Assembly (NCBI RefSeq): GCF_033406955.1
Contig: NZ_CP137734.1
Location: 2,480,001-2,544,000 of the forward strand
Reading direction: 5' to 3'
Origin: Streptomyces violaceoruber
GTDB lineage: Bacteria > Actinomycetota > Actinomycetes > Streptomycetales > Streptomycetaceae
Length of the DNA: 64,000 nt
The position numbers and the translations under genes are program-made. The notes under the pieces are model-generated. The model was not told the DNA's origin. It ran no database searches and was given only the letters and a program-made list of their open reading frames with translations. Positions within the stretch are counted from its first letter, which is position 1; each line of letters opens with the position of its first letter. Positions 9,510 through 18,298 of this stretch are shown here, piece after piece.

Positions 9510-9695
9510 GTGGCTGCCAACTGCGACGTCTGTGGCAAGGGGCCGGGCTTCGGCAACAACATCTCGCACTCGCACCGCCGTACGTCCCGTCGCTGGAACC
9601 CGAACATCCAGCGTGTGCGTACCGTGGTGAGCGGGACGCCGAAGCGCGTGAACGCTTGCACCTCGTGCATCAAGGCCGGCAAGGTCTCGCGCTGA
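9510..9695 (+). CDS. rpmB: 50S ribosomal protein L28, zinc-binding form
   Basis: 61-aa L28 ([20 protein letters not shown]). It starts at GTG 9510 with GGAG six nt upstream. CxxC pairs at both ends (CDVC near residue 5, CTSC near 50) mark it as the zinc-containing form. It is transcribed divergently from the DAK gene and followed by a clear intrinsic terminator. Confidence 0.97.
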   Translation: MAANCDVCGKGPGFGNNISHSHRRTSRRWNPNIQRVRTVVSGTPKRVNACTSCIKAGKVSR

Positions 9696-9740
9696 CGCGT
9701 CTCAGCTGAGCGCGCGGCCACTGCCTGGTCCGCTGTAGGG

Positions 9741-9771
9741 AGCCGGTCCACCTCGTGTGGACCGGCTTTTT
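9741..9771 (+). terminator. Intrinsic terminator of rpmB
   Basis: AGCCGGTCCAC (9741-9751) pairs exactly with GTGGACCGGCT (9757-9767), with a 5-nt loop and a following T-run (9767-9771). It lies between the convergent rpmB and thiD. Confidence 0.93.
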
Positions 9772-9780
9772 GCCGTGCCC

Positions 9781-10590
9781 TCACTCCCCCAGCGCCCAGC
9801 CGTGGTCCACGGGTCCGATGCCGCCGCCGAGCGGGAACCCGGCGGTGATCGCCCCGGTGACGTACTCCTTGGCCGCCCGCACCGCCACCGGCACCGACTG
9901 CCCCTTCGCCAGCCCGCAGGCCACGGCGGAGGCGAGGGTGCAGCCCGTGCCGTGCGTGTGCCGGTTGTCGAGGCGGGGGGCGCGCAGCCAGTGCTCCTCG
10001 GAGCCGTCGGTGAGCAGGTCGACGGCGTCACCGGCCAGATGGCCGCCCTTGATCAGCGCCCAGCGCGGTCCGAACGCGAGGACGGCCGCCGCGGCCCGGC
10101 GCAGATCCGTTTCGTCGTCGACACGTACACCGGTGAGTTGGGCGACCTCGTCGAGGTTGGGCGTGGCGACGGTGGCGACCGGCAGGAGCCTGGTGCGGAC
10201 CGACTCCAGGGCCGAGGAGGCGAGCAGCGCGTCCCCGTGCTTGGAGACGCCGACCGGGTCGACGACGGCGGGCGCGTCGGTGCCGGCCAGCAATTCGGCG
10301 ACCGTCTCGACGAGTTCGGCGGAGGAGAGCATCCCGGTCTTGACCGCCTGCACGCCGATGTCGTCCACGACGCTGCGGTACTGGGCGCGCACCGCCTCCA
10401 CGGGCAGTTCCCAGGCGCCCTGCACGCCGCGGGAGTTCTGCGCGGTGACCGCGGTGAGGACGCTCATGCCGTGGGTGCCGAGGGCGAGCATCGTCTTCAG
10501 GTCGGCCTGGATCCCGGCGCCGCCGCCGGAGTCGGAGCCCGCCACGGTGAGCACCAGCGGCGGGGTAACGGGTGGGGTCGGCGCGGTCAC
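9781..10590 (-). CDS. thiD: Hydroxymethylpyrimidine (phosphate) kinase
   Basis: Thiamine synthesis enzyme that phosphorylates HMP and HMP-P to HMP-PP. 269 aa; ribokinase-like fold with the substrate motif [19 protein letters not shown] at about 13-31 and the anion-hole/ATP motif [12 protein letters not shown] near 215. GTG 10590 overlaps the thiL stop by 4 nt (GTGA), so thiL-thiD form a translationally coupled pair. Confidence 0.95.
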   Translation of the reverse strand: MTAPTPPVTPPLVLTVAGSDSGGGAGIQADLKTMLALGTHGMSVLTAVTAQNSRGVQGAWELPVEAVRAQYRSVVDDIGVQAVKTGMLSSAELVETVAELLAGTDAPAVVDPVGVSKHGDALLASSALESVRTRLLPVATVATPNLDEVAQLTGVRVDDETDLRRAAAAVLAFGPRWALIKGGHLAGDAVDLLTDGSEEHWLRAPRLDNRHTHGTGCTLASAVACGLAKGQSVPVAVRAAKEYVTGAITAGFPLGGGIGPVDHGWALGE

Positions 10591-11555
10591 GACTCCACGT
10601 CCCCGCCGAAGTGGTCCCAGCCGCCCTTGCTGGTCCAGGGGGCACCGTCGACCGTCACCTGGGGCAGTGCGGAGGGGTTGAGGACCTCGCCGATGACCTT
10701 CCAGCGGGCGGGGAGCTTCACGTCCGGCGGGAAGGTCGCCACGATCGCGTGGTCCTCGCCCCCGGTGAGCACCCACTGCATGGGGTCGACGCCGACGGCC
10801 TGCCCGATGTCGTTCATCTGGGACGGGATGTCGATCTGTCCGGAGCGCACGTCGATCCGGACCTTGCTGGCCTCGGCGATGTGCCCCAGGTCGGCGATCA
10901 GTCCGTCGCTCACGTCGCACATGGCGGTGGCGCCCAGGCCCGCGGCGGCCGGACCCGCGTGGTAGGGCGGCTCGGGGCGGCGGTGGGCCTCGACGAAGGC
11001 GCGCGGCGAGCGGAAACCGCGGGACAGGACGGCGAACCCGGCGGCGGACCAGCCCAGCCAGCCGGTCACCGCGACGAGGTCGCCGGGCTGGGCGCCGGCC
11101 CGGGTGACGGGTTCCTGGTTGCGCAGGTCGCCGAGGGCGGTGATGGAGACGGTGATGGTGTCGCCGCGCACCACGTCGCCGCCGACCACGGAGGCGCCCG
11201 CGACCTGGCACTCGTCGCGCAGCCCGTCCATCAGCTCGGTCGGCCAGGTCACCGGCAGTTCGGCGGGCACGACCAGGCCGAGCAGCAGCGCGGTCGGCAC
11301 GGCGCCCATGGCCGCGATGTCGGCCAGGTTCTGCGCCGCCGCCTTGCGGCCCACGTCGTACGCGGTGGACCAGTCCCGGCGGAAGTGCCGCCCCTCGACG
11401 AGGATGTCGGTGCTGGCCACCACCCTGCGGTCGGGCGCGGCCACCACCGCGGCGTCGTCGCCGGGTCCGACCCGGACCGCGGGGGTGGTGGTGAGACGGG
11501 AGGTGAGCTCCCTGATGAGCCCGAACTCCCCCAGCTCACCAACAGTGCCCTTCAT
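10587..11555 (-). CDS. thiL: Thiamine-monophosphate kinase
   Basis: Last step of thiamine diphosphate synthesis (TMP + ATP). 322 aa of the PurM/ThiL fold. The N-terminal metal motif is VGPGDDAAV at about 29-37, with [22 protein letters not shown] and a C-terminal [14 protein letters not shown] block. ATG 11555 ([11 protein letters not shown]) is family-typical; the longer upstream frame is non-homologous. It is coupled to thiD downstream and divergent from the AsnC-like gene. Confidence 0.95.
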   Translation of the reverse strand: MKGTVGELGEFGLIRELTSRLTTTPAVRVGPGDDAAVVAAPDRRVVASTDILVEGRHFRRDWSTAYDVGRKAAAQNLADIAAMGAVPTALLLGLVVPAELPVTWPTELMDGLRDECQVAGASVVGGDVVRGDTITVSITALGDLRNQEPVTRAGAQPGDLVAVTGWLGWSAAGFAVLSRGFRSPRAFVEAHRRPEPPYHAGPAAAGLGATAMCDVSDGLIADLGHIAEASKVRIDVRSGQIDIPSQMNDIGQAVGVDPMQWVLTGGEDHAIVATFPPDVKLPARWKVIGEVLNPSALPQVTVDGAPWTSKGGWDHFGGDVES

Positions 11556-11788
11556 CGCCTTGGCTCCCCTTCCGTCCCTGTCCGTGTCCGTGCCCGGTCG
11601 CGCGTCATCCGTGTCCTCGTTACGGTCGAAATGACCGTCGCCACGGTCGGCGTGATCGTCAACTCGTGTCCTCCCGGCACCCCGACGCGCGAGGCCCGCG
11701 GCCCGCGGGTCTCCCCTCGGAGAGCGGCTACGCGATACCGTGGCGTTCCTTTTCCCCACATGATCCTCGTGGCCGCTCTGGAGGTTCC

Positions 11789-12022
11789 GTGGTACAGGCG
11801 TACATTCTGATCCAGACCGAGGTCGGCAAGGCGTCGACCGTCGCCGAGACGATCAGCAAGCTTCCCGGCGTGATCCAGGCCGAGGACGTGACAGGACCTT
11901 ACGACGTCATCGTCCGCGCCCAGTCGGACACCGTCGACGAACTGGGTCGCATGGTGGTCGCCAAGGTCCAGCAAGTGGACGGCATCACCCGCACACTGAC
12001 CTGTCCGGTCGTCCATCTCTAA
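11789..12022 (+). CDS. Stand-alone Lrp/AsnC ligand-binding (RAM) domain protein
   Basis: 77-aa protein made only of the RAM/AsnC effector domain (MVQAYILIQTEVGKAS, later VTGPYDVIVRAQ). It has no helix-turn-helix. GTG 11789 follows GGAGG with good spacing. Such proteins assemble as oligomers binding amino acids; any DNA-related role would need a partner regulator. It is a monocistron divergent from thiL and ends before an inverted repeat. Confidence 0.88.
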   Translation: MVQAYILIQTEVGKASTVAETISKLPGVIQAEDVTGPYDVIVRAQSDTVDELGRMVVAKVQQVDGITRTLTCPVVHL

Positions 12023-12146
12023 CTCCCGCACCCTCACCGCCGCTCGCTCCCGTCCTGTTGATCGCCGCCGCGCACTGTTCCTCGGCAGACGACGGCAAGC
12101 GGACGACGGTTCCCGGACCAGACAGGAAACCCGCTGATCATACTGC

Positions 12147-12178
12147 GAGAAGGCGACCCCCGAGGGAGTCGCCTTCTC
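12147..12178. terminator. Hairpin between convergent asnC-like gene and ddlA
   Basis: GAGAAGGCGAC (12147-12157) pairs with GTCGCCTTCTC (12168-12178) around a 10-nt loop. It may serve both convergent transcripts; no clear T-run. Confidence 0.7.
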
Positions 12179-12199
12179 TGTGGTCACGACCCGAAAGCG

Positions 12200-13369
12200 T
12201 CAGCGCAGTCCGGTGGGCCGCCGCAGCGCCGCCTGGACCAGCCGGTCCACCAGCTCCGGGTAGCTCACTCCGCTCGCCTGCCACATCTGCGGGTACATGG
12301 AGATCGGCGTGAAGCCGGGCATGGTGTTGATCTCGTTGATCACGAACTCGTCGTCCTCGGTGAGGAAGAAGTCCGCGCGCACCAGCCCCTCGCAGGAGGC
12401 CGCGTCGAACGCCGCGACGGCCAGGCGCTGGACCTCGGCGGTCTCCTCGGCCGTGAGGGGAGCCGGCACGATGCCGGGGGTGGAGTCGATGTACTTGGCC
12501 TCGAAGTCGTAGTACGCGTGCTCCGAGGGCGGCGGGATCTCGGCCGGGACGGACGCCCGGGGGCCGTCCTCGAACTCCAGCACCCCGCACTCGATCTCCC
12601 GGCCCCGCAGCGCGGCCTCGACCAGGATCTTCGGGTCGTGGCGGCGGGCCTCCTCGATCGCCTCGTCGAGGCCGGCGAGGTCGTCGACCTTGGTGATGCC
12701 GATCGAGGAACCCGCGCGCGCGGGCTTCACGAACAGCGGCCAGCCGTGCTCCCCGGCGAAGTCGACGATCTTCTTGCGGGCCCCGGAACGGTCCTGCTCC
12801 CACTCGCGGGGCCGGATCACCGCGTACGGGCCGACCTTCAGCCCGTAGGAGGTGAAGACCGCCTTCATGTATTCCTTGTCCTGGCCGACGGCGGAGGCGA
12901 GCACGCCCGCGCCGACGTAGGGCACACCGGACAGCTCCAGCAGGCCCTGGAGGGTGCCGTCCTCGCCGTAGGGGCCGTGCAGCACGGGGAAGACGACGTC
13001 GACCTCGCCGAGCGCCTTGGGCACCGAGCCCGGTTCGCTGTAGACGACTTCGCGGTTGGCGGGGTCGACGGGGAGCAGCACTCCGCCCTCGGTCGACTCG
13101 GCCAGTTCCTCGACGTCGGGCGTACGGCGTTCGGTGATCGCCATGCGTTCCGGTTCGTCGGCGGTGAGGGCCCAGCGGCCGTCCCTGGTGATGCCGATCG
13201 GCAGGACGTCGTAGCGCGTCCGGTCGATGGCCGCGAGGACGGCGCCGGCGGTGACCACGGAGATCCCGTGTTCGGAGCTGCGACCGCCGAACACGACGGC
13301 CACACGCGGCTTGCGGGGAGGCCGCCGAGGGCTCTGCTCAGGGTTCTGGGGGAGGTTCTCGGTGCTCAT
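12200..13369 (-). CDS. ddlA: D-alanine--D-alanine ligase
   Basis: ATP-grasp ligase making D-Ala-D-Ala for peptidoglycan. 389 aa; the N-terminal VAVVFGGRSSEHGISV motif, the ATP-grasp core (about 150-370) with GEDGTLQGLLELSGVPYVG, and the Mg-binding INEINTMPGFTPISMYP are all visible. About 20 basic/Pro residues precede the catalytic domain. A small gap separates it from gpsA downstream, consistent with a gpsA-ddl cell-envelope cluster. Confidence 0.95.
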   Translation of the reverse strand: MSTENLPQNPEQSPRRPPRKPRVAVVFGGRSSEHGISVVTAGAVLAAIDRTRYDVLPIGITRDGRWALTADEPERMAITERRTPDVEELAESTEGGVLLPVDPANREVVYSEPGSVPKALGEVDVVFPVLHGPYGEDGTLQGLLELSGVPYVGAGVLASAVGQDKEYMKAVFTSYGLKVGPYAVIRPREWEQDRSGARKKIVDFAGEHGWPLFVKPARAGSSIGITKVDDLAGLDEAIEEARRHDPKILVEAALRGREIECGVLEFEDGPRASVPAEIPPPSEHAYYDFEAKYIDSTPGIVPAPLTAEETAEVQRLAVAAFDAASCEGLVRADFFLTEDDEFVINEINTMPGFTPISMYPQMWQASGVSYPELVDRLVQAALRRPTGLR

Positions 13370-13460
13370 ATCGCGTTGAGAGTACCCGCCTGCGGTGCCT
13401 CGAGACAGCGTCGGCGGGCCGCGTGGCGCCCGGGTTCCAGCGGGTTGCGCGGGGGGTCGC

Positions 13461-14471
13461 TCAGCGTCGTTCGGGCTTCGCGCTGCGCGACATCAGTTCC
13501 TTCACGGCGACCACCGGGGACTTGCCCTCGTGCACGATGGCGACGACCGTCTCCGTGATCGGCATGTCGACGCCGTGCCTGCGGGCCAGGTCCAGCACCG
13601 ACTCGCAGGACTTGACGCCCTCGGCGGTCTGCTTGGTGACCGCGATGGTCTCCTCCAGGGTCATGCCCTTGCCGAGGTTGGTGCCGAAGGTGTGGTTGCG
13701 GGACAGCGGCGAGGAGCAGGTCGCCACCAGGTCGCCGAGTCCGGCCAGGCCGGAGAAGGTCAGCGGGTCGGCCCCGAGGGCGACTCCGAGGCGGGTGGTC
13801 TCGGCGAGGCCCCGGGTGATGAGGGAGCCCTTGGCGTTGTCGCCGAGGCCCATGCCGTCCGCGATGCCGACGGCGAGACCGATCACGTTCTTCACGGCGC
13901 CGCCCAGTTCGCAGCCGACGACGTCGGTGTTGGTGTAGGGGCGGAAGTACGGCGTGTGGCAGGCGGCCTGGAGGCGCTGGGCGACGGTCTCGTCGGGGCA
14001 GGCGACGACGGCGGCGGCCGGCATGCGGGCGGCGATCTCGCGGGCCAGGTTGGGTCCGGTGACCACGGCGATGCGCTCGGCGCCCACCTTGGCGACGTCC
14101 CCGATCACCTCGCTCATCCGCATCGCGGAGCCGAGTTCGACGCCCTTCATGAGCGACACCAGGACGGTGCCGGGCGCCAGCAGGGGCGTCCAGTCGGCGA
14201 GGCCCGCGCGCAGCGTCTGGGAGGGGACGGCGAGGACGGTGAAGTCGGCGTCCCGCGCGGCCTCGGCGGCGTCGGTGGTGGCCCGCAGGTTCTCGGGGAG
14301 TTCCACGCCGGGCAGGTAGTCCGGGTTGGTGCGGGTGGAGTTGACGGCGTCGGCCAGTGCGGCGCGGCGCCCCCAGAGGGTGACCTCGCAGCCCGCGTCG
14401 GCGAGGACCGTGCCGAAGGCGGTGCCCCAGGATCCGGTGCCGAAGACCGCCGCCTTGACCGGCTTGCTCAC
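13461..14471 (-). CDS. gpsA: Glycerol-3-phosphate dehydrogenase [NAD(P)+]
   Basis: Reduces DHAP to sn-glycerol-3-phosphate, the phospholipid backbone. 336 aa; Rossmann motif AVFGTGSWGTAFGTVLAD at about 8-25, GPNLAREIA, and the catalytic Lys region GGAVKNVIGLAVG near 200. GTG 14471 overlaps the plsC stop by 4 nt (GTGA), so the acyltransferase and the enzyme supplying its acceptor are made in a coupled manner. Confidence 0.96.
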   Translation of the reverse strand: MSKPVKAAVFGTGSWGTAFGTVLADAGCEVTLWGRRAALADAVNSTRTNPDYLPGVELPENLRATTDAAEAARDADFTVLAVPSQTLRAGLADWTPLLAPGTVLVSLMKGVELGSAMRMSEVIGDVAKVGAERIAVVTGPNLAREIAARMPAAAVVACPDETVAQRLQAACHTPYFRPYTNTDVVGCELGGAVKNVIGLAVGIADGMGLGDNAKGSLITRGLAETTRLGVALGADPLTFSGLAGLGDLVATCSSPLSRNHTFGTNLGKGMTLEETIAVTKQTAEGVKSCESVLDLARRHGVDMPITETVVAIVHEGKSPVVAVKELMSRSAKPERR

Positions 14472-15262
14472 GTGCTCTGCCCTTCTGCCTGTGGTCCGTG
14501 GGTGCGCGGGGGCGCCACCTGCGACTTCGCCTGCTGGGTGCGGCGCCGCTGCTCGATCCGCTCGCGGCGCGGGTCGTAGGGGGTCTCGGGTGCCTTCTCG
14601 CCGCGGATCTCCTCCAGCTGGCGGGTGACGGCGGCCATGATGACCTCGGTGGCCTCCTTCAGCACCTCCGTGGTCATCTCCCTGTCGTAGAACCGCGACA
14701 GGTCGACCGGCGGGCCGGCCAGCACCTGGTGGGTCTTGCGCGGCAGGACGCTGGGCTTCTTGGCGTACGGCGGCAGCAGTTCGTTGCAGCCCCACTGGGC
14801 GACCGGGATCACCGGGCACTTGGTCTGCAGGGCGACGCGCGCGGCACCGGTCTTGGCGGTCATCGGCCAGCCGTCCGGGTCGCGGGTGAGGGTGCCCTCG
14901 GGGTAGAACGCGACGCACTCGCCGCGCTCCACGGCGTCGATCGCGGCCCGGAAGGCGCTCAGCGCGTCCGTGCTCTCGCGGTAGACGGGGATCTGTCCGG
15001 TGCCCCGCATCGCGGCGCCGACGAAGCCCTTCTTGAAAAGGCCGCTCTTCGCCAGGAATCGCGGGACGCGTCCGGTGTTGTACTGGTAGTGCGCGTACGC
15101 GAAGGGGTCCACGTGCGAATTGTGGTTCACGGCGGTGATAAATCCACCCTCGGCCGGAATGTTCTCCATTCCCCGCCAGTCCCGCTTGATCAGAACCACC
15201 AGCGGCGGTTTGCAGATCACCGCGGCCAAGCGGTACCAGAAGCCGATTCTGCGGCGGGGCAC
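14468..15262 (-). CDS. plsC: 1-acyl-sn-glycerol-3-phosphate acyltransferase
   Basis: LPLAT-family membrane-associated acyltransferase making phosphatidic acid. The NHNSHVD (HX4D) catalytic motif and FYPEGT motif are present, with a Lys/Arg-rich C-terminal tail. GTG 15262 (MPRRRIGFWYRLA) gives 264 aa and has GGAGGAAAGG upstream; the longer frame to 15514 runs through non-family residues. It is coupled to gpsA, and cofC is divergent. Confidence 0.93.
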   Translation of the reverse strand: MPRRRIGFWYRLAAVICKPPLVVLIKRDWRGMENIPAEGGFITAVNHNSHVDPFAYAHYQYNTGRVPRFLAKSGLFKKGFVGAAMRGTGQIPVYRESTDALSAFRAAIDAVERGECVAFYPEGTLTRDPDGWPMTAKTGAARVALQTKCPVIPVAQWGCNELLPPYAKKPSVLPRKTHQVLAGPPVDLSRFYDREMTTEVLKEATEVIMAAVTRQLEEIRGEKAPETPYDPRRERIEQRRRTQQAKSQVAPPRTHGPQAEGQST

Positions 15263-15405
15263 GCTGACACCTTTCCTCCAGGGCCTGGGGCCGGACAAGT
15301 GTCGCCCCGGGCCGCCCGTCTGTCGAGAACACCGTACGCCCCGAAGAGTGAACCGCCAGGTCTCGCAGGTGACAATGACGGCGACGAGAGAAGGACGGAA
15401 CGCTC

Positions 15406-16044
15406 GTGCAGTGGACCTTGGTCGTACCCGTGAAGGCCCTTGCCCGGGCCAAGAGCAGGCTGTCGGACACCGCGGACGACGGGCTGCGGCCGGGGCTCGC
15501 GCTGGCGTTCGCACAGGACACCGTGGCAGCCGCGCTGGCCTGCCCGGCGGTCGCGGATGTGGCAGTCGTCACGGACGACGCGCGGGCCGGACGGGAGCTG
15601 GCGGCGCTCGGCGCGGGTGTCGTCGCGGACGAGCCCGGCGGCGGCCTGAACGCCGCGCTGGCGCACGGGGCGGCCGTGGTAAGGGCGGCCCGGCCGGAAA
15701 GCCCGGTGGCCGCGCTCAACGCCGATCTTCCCGCGCTGCGACCGGCCGAATTGGCGCGGGTACTGGCCGCGGCCACGCAATTCCCGCGCGCCTTTCTCCC
15801 GGACGCGGCCGGAATCGGCACCACCTTGCTGACCGTGGCGCCGGGCCAAGAATTGGCGCCCGCATTCGGTGCGGATTCACGGGCCCGCCACCGGGCGTCC
15901 GGCGCGGTGGAACTGCGTCTCGACGCGGTGGATTCCGTACGGCAGGACGTCGACACCGGCGGTGATCTCCGCTCCGCGCTGGCGCTCGGGGTGGGTCCCC
16001 GTACGGCCGCGGTGGCGGCGCGGTTGCTGATCGCCGGGCAGTAG
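15406..16044 (+). CDS. cofC: 2-phospho-L-lactate (or PEP) guanylyltransferase, F420 synthesis
   Basis: CofC/FbiD family. It activates phospholactate or PEP with GTP for coenzyme F420 assembly. 212 aa from GTG 15406. The nucleotidyltransferase start VPVKALARAKSRL, DEPGGGLNAAL, the metal-binding LNADLPAL and the C-terminal DVDTGGDLRSAL are all typical. It stands alone here; the other F420 genes are not in the window. It is divergent from plsC. Confidence 0.93.
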   Translation: MQWTLVVPVKALARAKSRLSDTADDGLRPGLALAFAQDTVAAALACPAVADVAVVTDDARAGRELAALGAGVVADEPGGGLNAALAHGAAVVRAARPESPVAALNADLPALRPAELARVLAAATQFPRAFLPDAAGIGTTLLTVAPGQELAPAFGADSRARHRASGAVELRLDAVDSVRQDVDTGGDLRSALALGVGPRTAAVAARLLIAGQ

Positions 16045-16053
16045 GCTGCCGGC

Positions 16054-16275
16054 ATGCAGGCGACCGCGTACACGTACGACCCCGAAAGCCGCAGCGGGCA
16101 GGTGCTGCTCGACGACGGGACGCCCGTGCCCTTCGACGCGGCGGCGTTCGACGCGGGGGGCCTCAGGCTGCTGCGCCCCGGGCAGCGGGTGCGCATCGAG
16201 ACCGAGGAGACGGGTGCGGGCGGGGACTCGGGCGCGGGGCGCCGGATCACGCTGGTGACCCTGCACACGTTCTGA
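16054..16275 (+). CDS. Small CSD/OB-fold-like conserved protein
   Basis: 73 aa starting MQATAYTYDPESRSG, 9 nt after cofC and probably cotranscribed. The pattern SGQVLLDDGTPVPFDAAAF followed by LRPGQRVRIE recalls a cold-shock/OB-fold strand arrangement, but the RNA-binding aromatic motifs are absent. The role is unknown; conservation beside cofC would be informative. Confidence 0.72.
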   Translation: MQATAYTYDPESRSGQVLLDDGTPVPFDAAAFDAGGLRLLRPGQRVRIETEETGAGGDSGAGRRITLVTLHTF

Positions 16276-16310
16276 CCGGGGGCCCGTCCGACGGGTCCCG
16301 GACACGCCGC

Positions 16311-16339
16311 GGGCCGGACTCCGAGAGGGAGTCCGGCCC
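16311..16339. terminator. Strong hairpin between convergent cofC operon and hupS
   Basis: GGGCCGGACTCC (16311-16322) pairs exactly with GGAGTCCGGCCC (16328-16339), loop GAGAG. Confidence 0.88.
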
Positions 16340-16389
16340 GGCGCGTGAATGCCCTGTGCCCGTTCGCCCGCTGCCGCGGGTGCCGCCTG

Positions 16390-17046
16390 CTACTTCTTGC
16401 GGGCGGTGGCCTTCTTGGCGGTGGTCTTGCGGGCCGTCGACTTCTTGGCCGGGGCCTTCTTGGCGGTCGCCTTCTTCGCGGGAGCCTTCTTGGCGGCGGT
16501 CTTCTTGGCCGCCGCCGTGGTGGTCTTGGCCGCGGACTTCTTGGCGGTGGTCTTCTTCGCCGTCGTCTTCGCCGCTCCGGTGGTCTTCTTCGCGGTCGTC
16601 TTCTTCGCCGCCGCCGACGTCTTCTTGGCCGCGCCCGTGGTCTTCTTCGCGGCGCCCGTGGCCTTCTTGGCGGCGGCCTTCTTGCCCGCGGCCTTGGAGA
16701 TGGTGGGCGGCGGGCCGGACAGGCTGCCCTTGGGGGCCTTCTTGACCGCGATGTCGTTCTTCGGAAGCTTCTTCGAGCCGCTCACCAGGTCCTTGAAGCC
16801 CTGGCCCGCGCGGAAGCGCGGCACGGAGGTCTTCTTGACCCGAACCCGCTCGCCCGTCTGCGGGTTGCGGGCGTAACGGGCCGGGCGGTCGACCTTCTCG
16901 AAGGAACCGAAGCCGGTGACCGAGACCCGGTCGCCCGCGACGACCGCACGGACGAGGGCGTCCAGGACCGCGTCGACAGCGTCGGCGGCCTGCTGCCGGC
17001 CGCCGAGCTTGTCGGCAATCGCTTCTACGAGCTGCGCCTTGTTCAC
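16390..17046 (-). CDS. hupS: Nucleoid protein HupS (HU with lysine-rich tail)
   Basis: 218 aa from GTG 17046. The N-terminal 90 residues are a complete HU domain (MNKAQLVEAIADKLGG, VTGFGSFEKVDRPARYARNP). After a short linker, about 110 residues of repeated AAKK/TAKK/PAKK units form a histone H1-like tail. This two-part form is actinobacterial, and HupS in S. coelicolor is expressed in sporulating hyphae and compacts spore DNA. A GGGGAAGA ribosome-binding site is just upstream. AT-rich sequence at 17090-17140 (unusual here) may hold its promoter. Confidence 0.97.
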   Translation of the reverse strand: MNKAQLVEAIADKLGGRQQAADAVDAVLDALVRAVVAGDRVSVTGFGSFEKVDRPARYARNPQTGERVRVKKTSVPRFRAGQGFKDLVSGSKKLPKNDIAVKKAPKGSLSGPPPTISKAAGKKAAAKKATGAAKKTTGAAKKTSAAAKKTTAKKTTGAAKTTAKKTTAKKSAAKTTTAAAKKTAAKKAPAKKATAKKAPAKKSTARKTTAKKATARKK

Positions 17047-17089
17047 GTCTTCCCCTTCGGAGACATCGCCAGAACGAATGTGTTCAAGC

Positions 17090-17140
17090 TTTTTCGCACG
17101 TTAGGCAGATATATACCGCAAATCAAACACGAAACGGGCT
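17090..17140 (-). promoter_or_regulatory. AT-rich hupS promoter region
   Basis: The leader upstream of hupS contains TATATA at about 17110-17115 in otherwise GC-rich DNA, a plausible -10 zone on the minus strand. The exact start cannot be fixed by eye. Confidence 0.35.
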
Positions 17141-17183
17141 AATCACCCTTGTGCCGCAACGGACTCGGGCTGTCCCGGCCGGT

Positions 17184-17414
17184 TCAGCCTTCCTCTTCGG
17201 GGATTCGACCCGCGTCGAGGTCGTCGGTGAACCGATCCAGGCGCCTTGCCGCACCGGCGAGATCGTGTTTGGCCGCGGCCGTAATGACCAGCAGCTTCCG
17301 GGTCAGCGCCATCCGTACGCCCTCCGGGACTTGCAGTGCGCGCACTCTTGTGTGCGCTTCCTTGAGCCGGGACGCGACCGCCGTATAGAGCTCGAGTTGG
17401 CCGTCGTGTTCCAT
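17184..17414 (-). CDS. Small conserved hypothetical protein
   Basis: 76 aa from ATG 17414 (MEHDGQLELYTAVASRLKEAH). Predicted almost wholly helical with alternating charged and hydrophobic residues (RKLLVITAAAKHDLAGAARRLDRF). No cysteine, signal or known motif. It lies between leuD and hupS on the same strand. I do not recognise a function; a protein of this length at this position is conserved in streptomycetes as far as I recall. Confidence 0.7.
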   Translation of the reverse strand: MEHDGQLELYTAVASRLKEAHTRVRALQVPEGVRMALTRKLLVITAAAKHDLAGAARRLDRFTDDLDAGRIPEEEG

Positions 17415-17598
17415 GCACAGATTGTGCCATCTGGGGCGAGTTGTCGCCTGCGCAGGGGGCAACTGCCGCCTCGAACGGCCTTCCTGACACCATCGGGAGC
17501 CAGTCCTCAGGGCCTTGAGTACCCCGGCAACCACGCCTCTAACGTGGGAAGTTGTGCGTCACGTCCGTCACGGGCGGCCGCGGACGGATCCGGAAACG

Positions 17599-17633
17599 GC
17601 CGTACCCCCGATCGGGCCGATCGGGGGTACGGC
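17599..17633 (-). terminator. 35-nt palindrome downstream of leuD
   Basis: Arms 17599-17615 and 17617-17633 are perfect reverse complements around a single central base. It lies 67 nt past the leuD stop and is the likely leuCD terminator. It is self-complementary enough to form a cruciform. Confidence 0.78.
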
Positions 17634-17699
17634 GGGTGTGTTGGGTGGCCGAAACTCGACCTTGTGGAGCCCTCGGGGGCTCGTGGCGGCTCCGGGTGC

Positions 17700-18293
17700 T
17701 CAGACCTGGACGGTCTGCGGCTTGAACGACGGGCGCTTCGCCTCGTACGCGGCGATGTCCGCCTCGTTCTGGAGGGTGATCGAGATGTCGTCCAGCCCGT
17801 TCAGCAGGCGCCAGCGGGAGTTCTCGTCCAGCTCGAAGGAGGCGGTGACGCCCTCGGCACGGACCTCGCGGGCCTCCAGGTCGACGGTGATCTCGGCCTG
17901 CGGGTCCCGCTCCACCAGTTCCCACAGCGCGTCCACGGTCTTCTGGTCGAGGACCACCGTGAGCAGGCCGTTCTTCAGCGAGTTGCCGCGGAAGATGTCG
18001 GCGAAGCGGGAGGAGACCACGGTCTTGAAGCCGTAGTTCTGCAGGGCCCAGACGGCGTGCTCGCGGGAGGAGCCGGTGCCGAAGTCGGGACCCGCGACCA
18101 GGACGGTGGCGCCCTCGCGCTCGGGCCGGTTGAGCACGAACTCCGGGTTCTTGCGCCAGGCCTCGAAGAGCCCGTCCTCGAACCCGTCCCGGGTCACCTT
18201 CTTGAGCCAGTGGGCGGGGATGATCTGGTCGGTGTCGACGTTGCTGCGGCGCAGCGGGACGGCCCGGCCGGTGTGCTTGGTGAACGCTTCCAT
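17700..18293 (-). CDS. leuD: 3-isopropylmalate dehydratase small subunit
   Basis: With LeuC isomerises 2- to 3-isopropylmalate in leucine synthesis. 197 aa; the swivelling-domain signature is [18 protein letters not shown] at about 68-85, preceded by [10 protein letters not shown]. It starts 5 nt after the leuC stop, so leuCD is one operon. Confidence 0.97.
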   Translation of the reverse strand: MEAFTKHTGRAVPLRRSNVDTDQIIPAHWLKKVTRDGFEDGLFEAWRKNPEFVLNRPEREGATVLVAGPDFGTGSSREHAVWALQNYGFKTVVSSRFADIFRGNSLKNGLLTVVLDQKTVDALWELVERDPQAEITVDLEAREVRAEGVTASFELDENSRWRLLNGLDDISITLQNEADIAAYEAKRPSFKPQTVQV

Positions 18294-18298
18294 GACTC

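Noticed and set aside
16390..16720. Lysine-repeat region of hupS as a sequencing artefact or microsatellite
   Set aside because: An H1-like AAKK/TAKK tail is a known feature of actinobacterial HupS, with varied codons and preserved frame.
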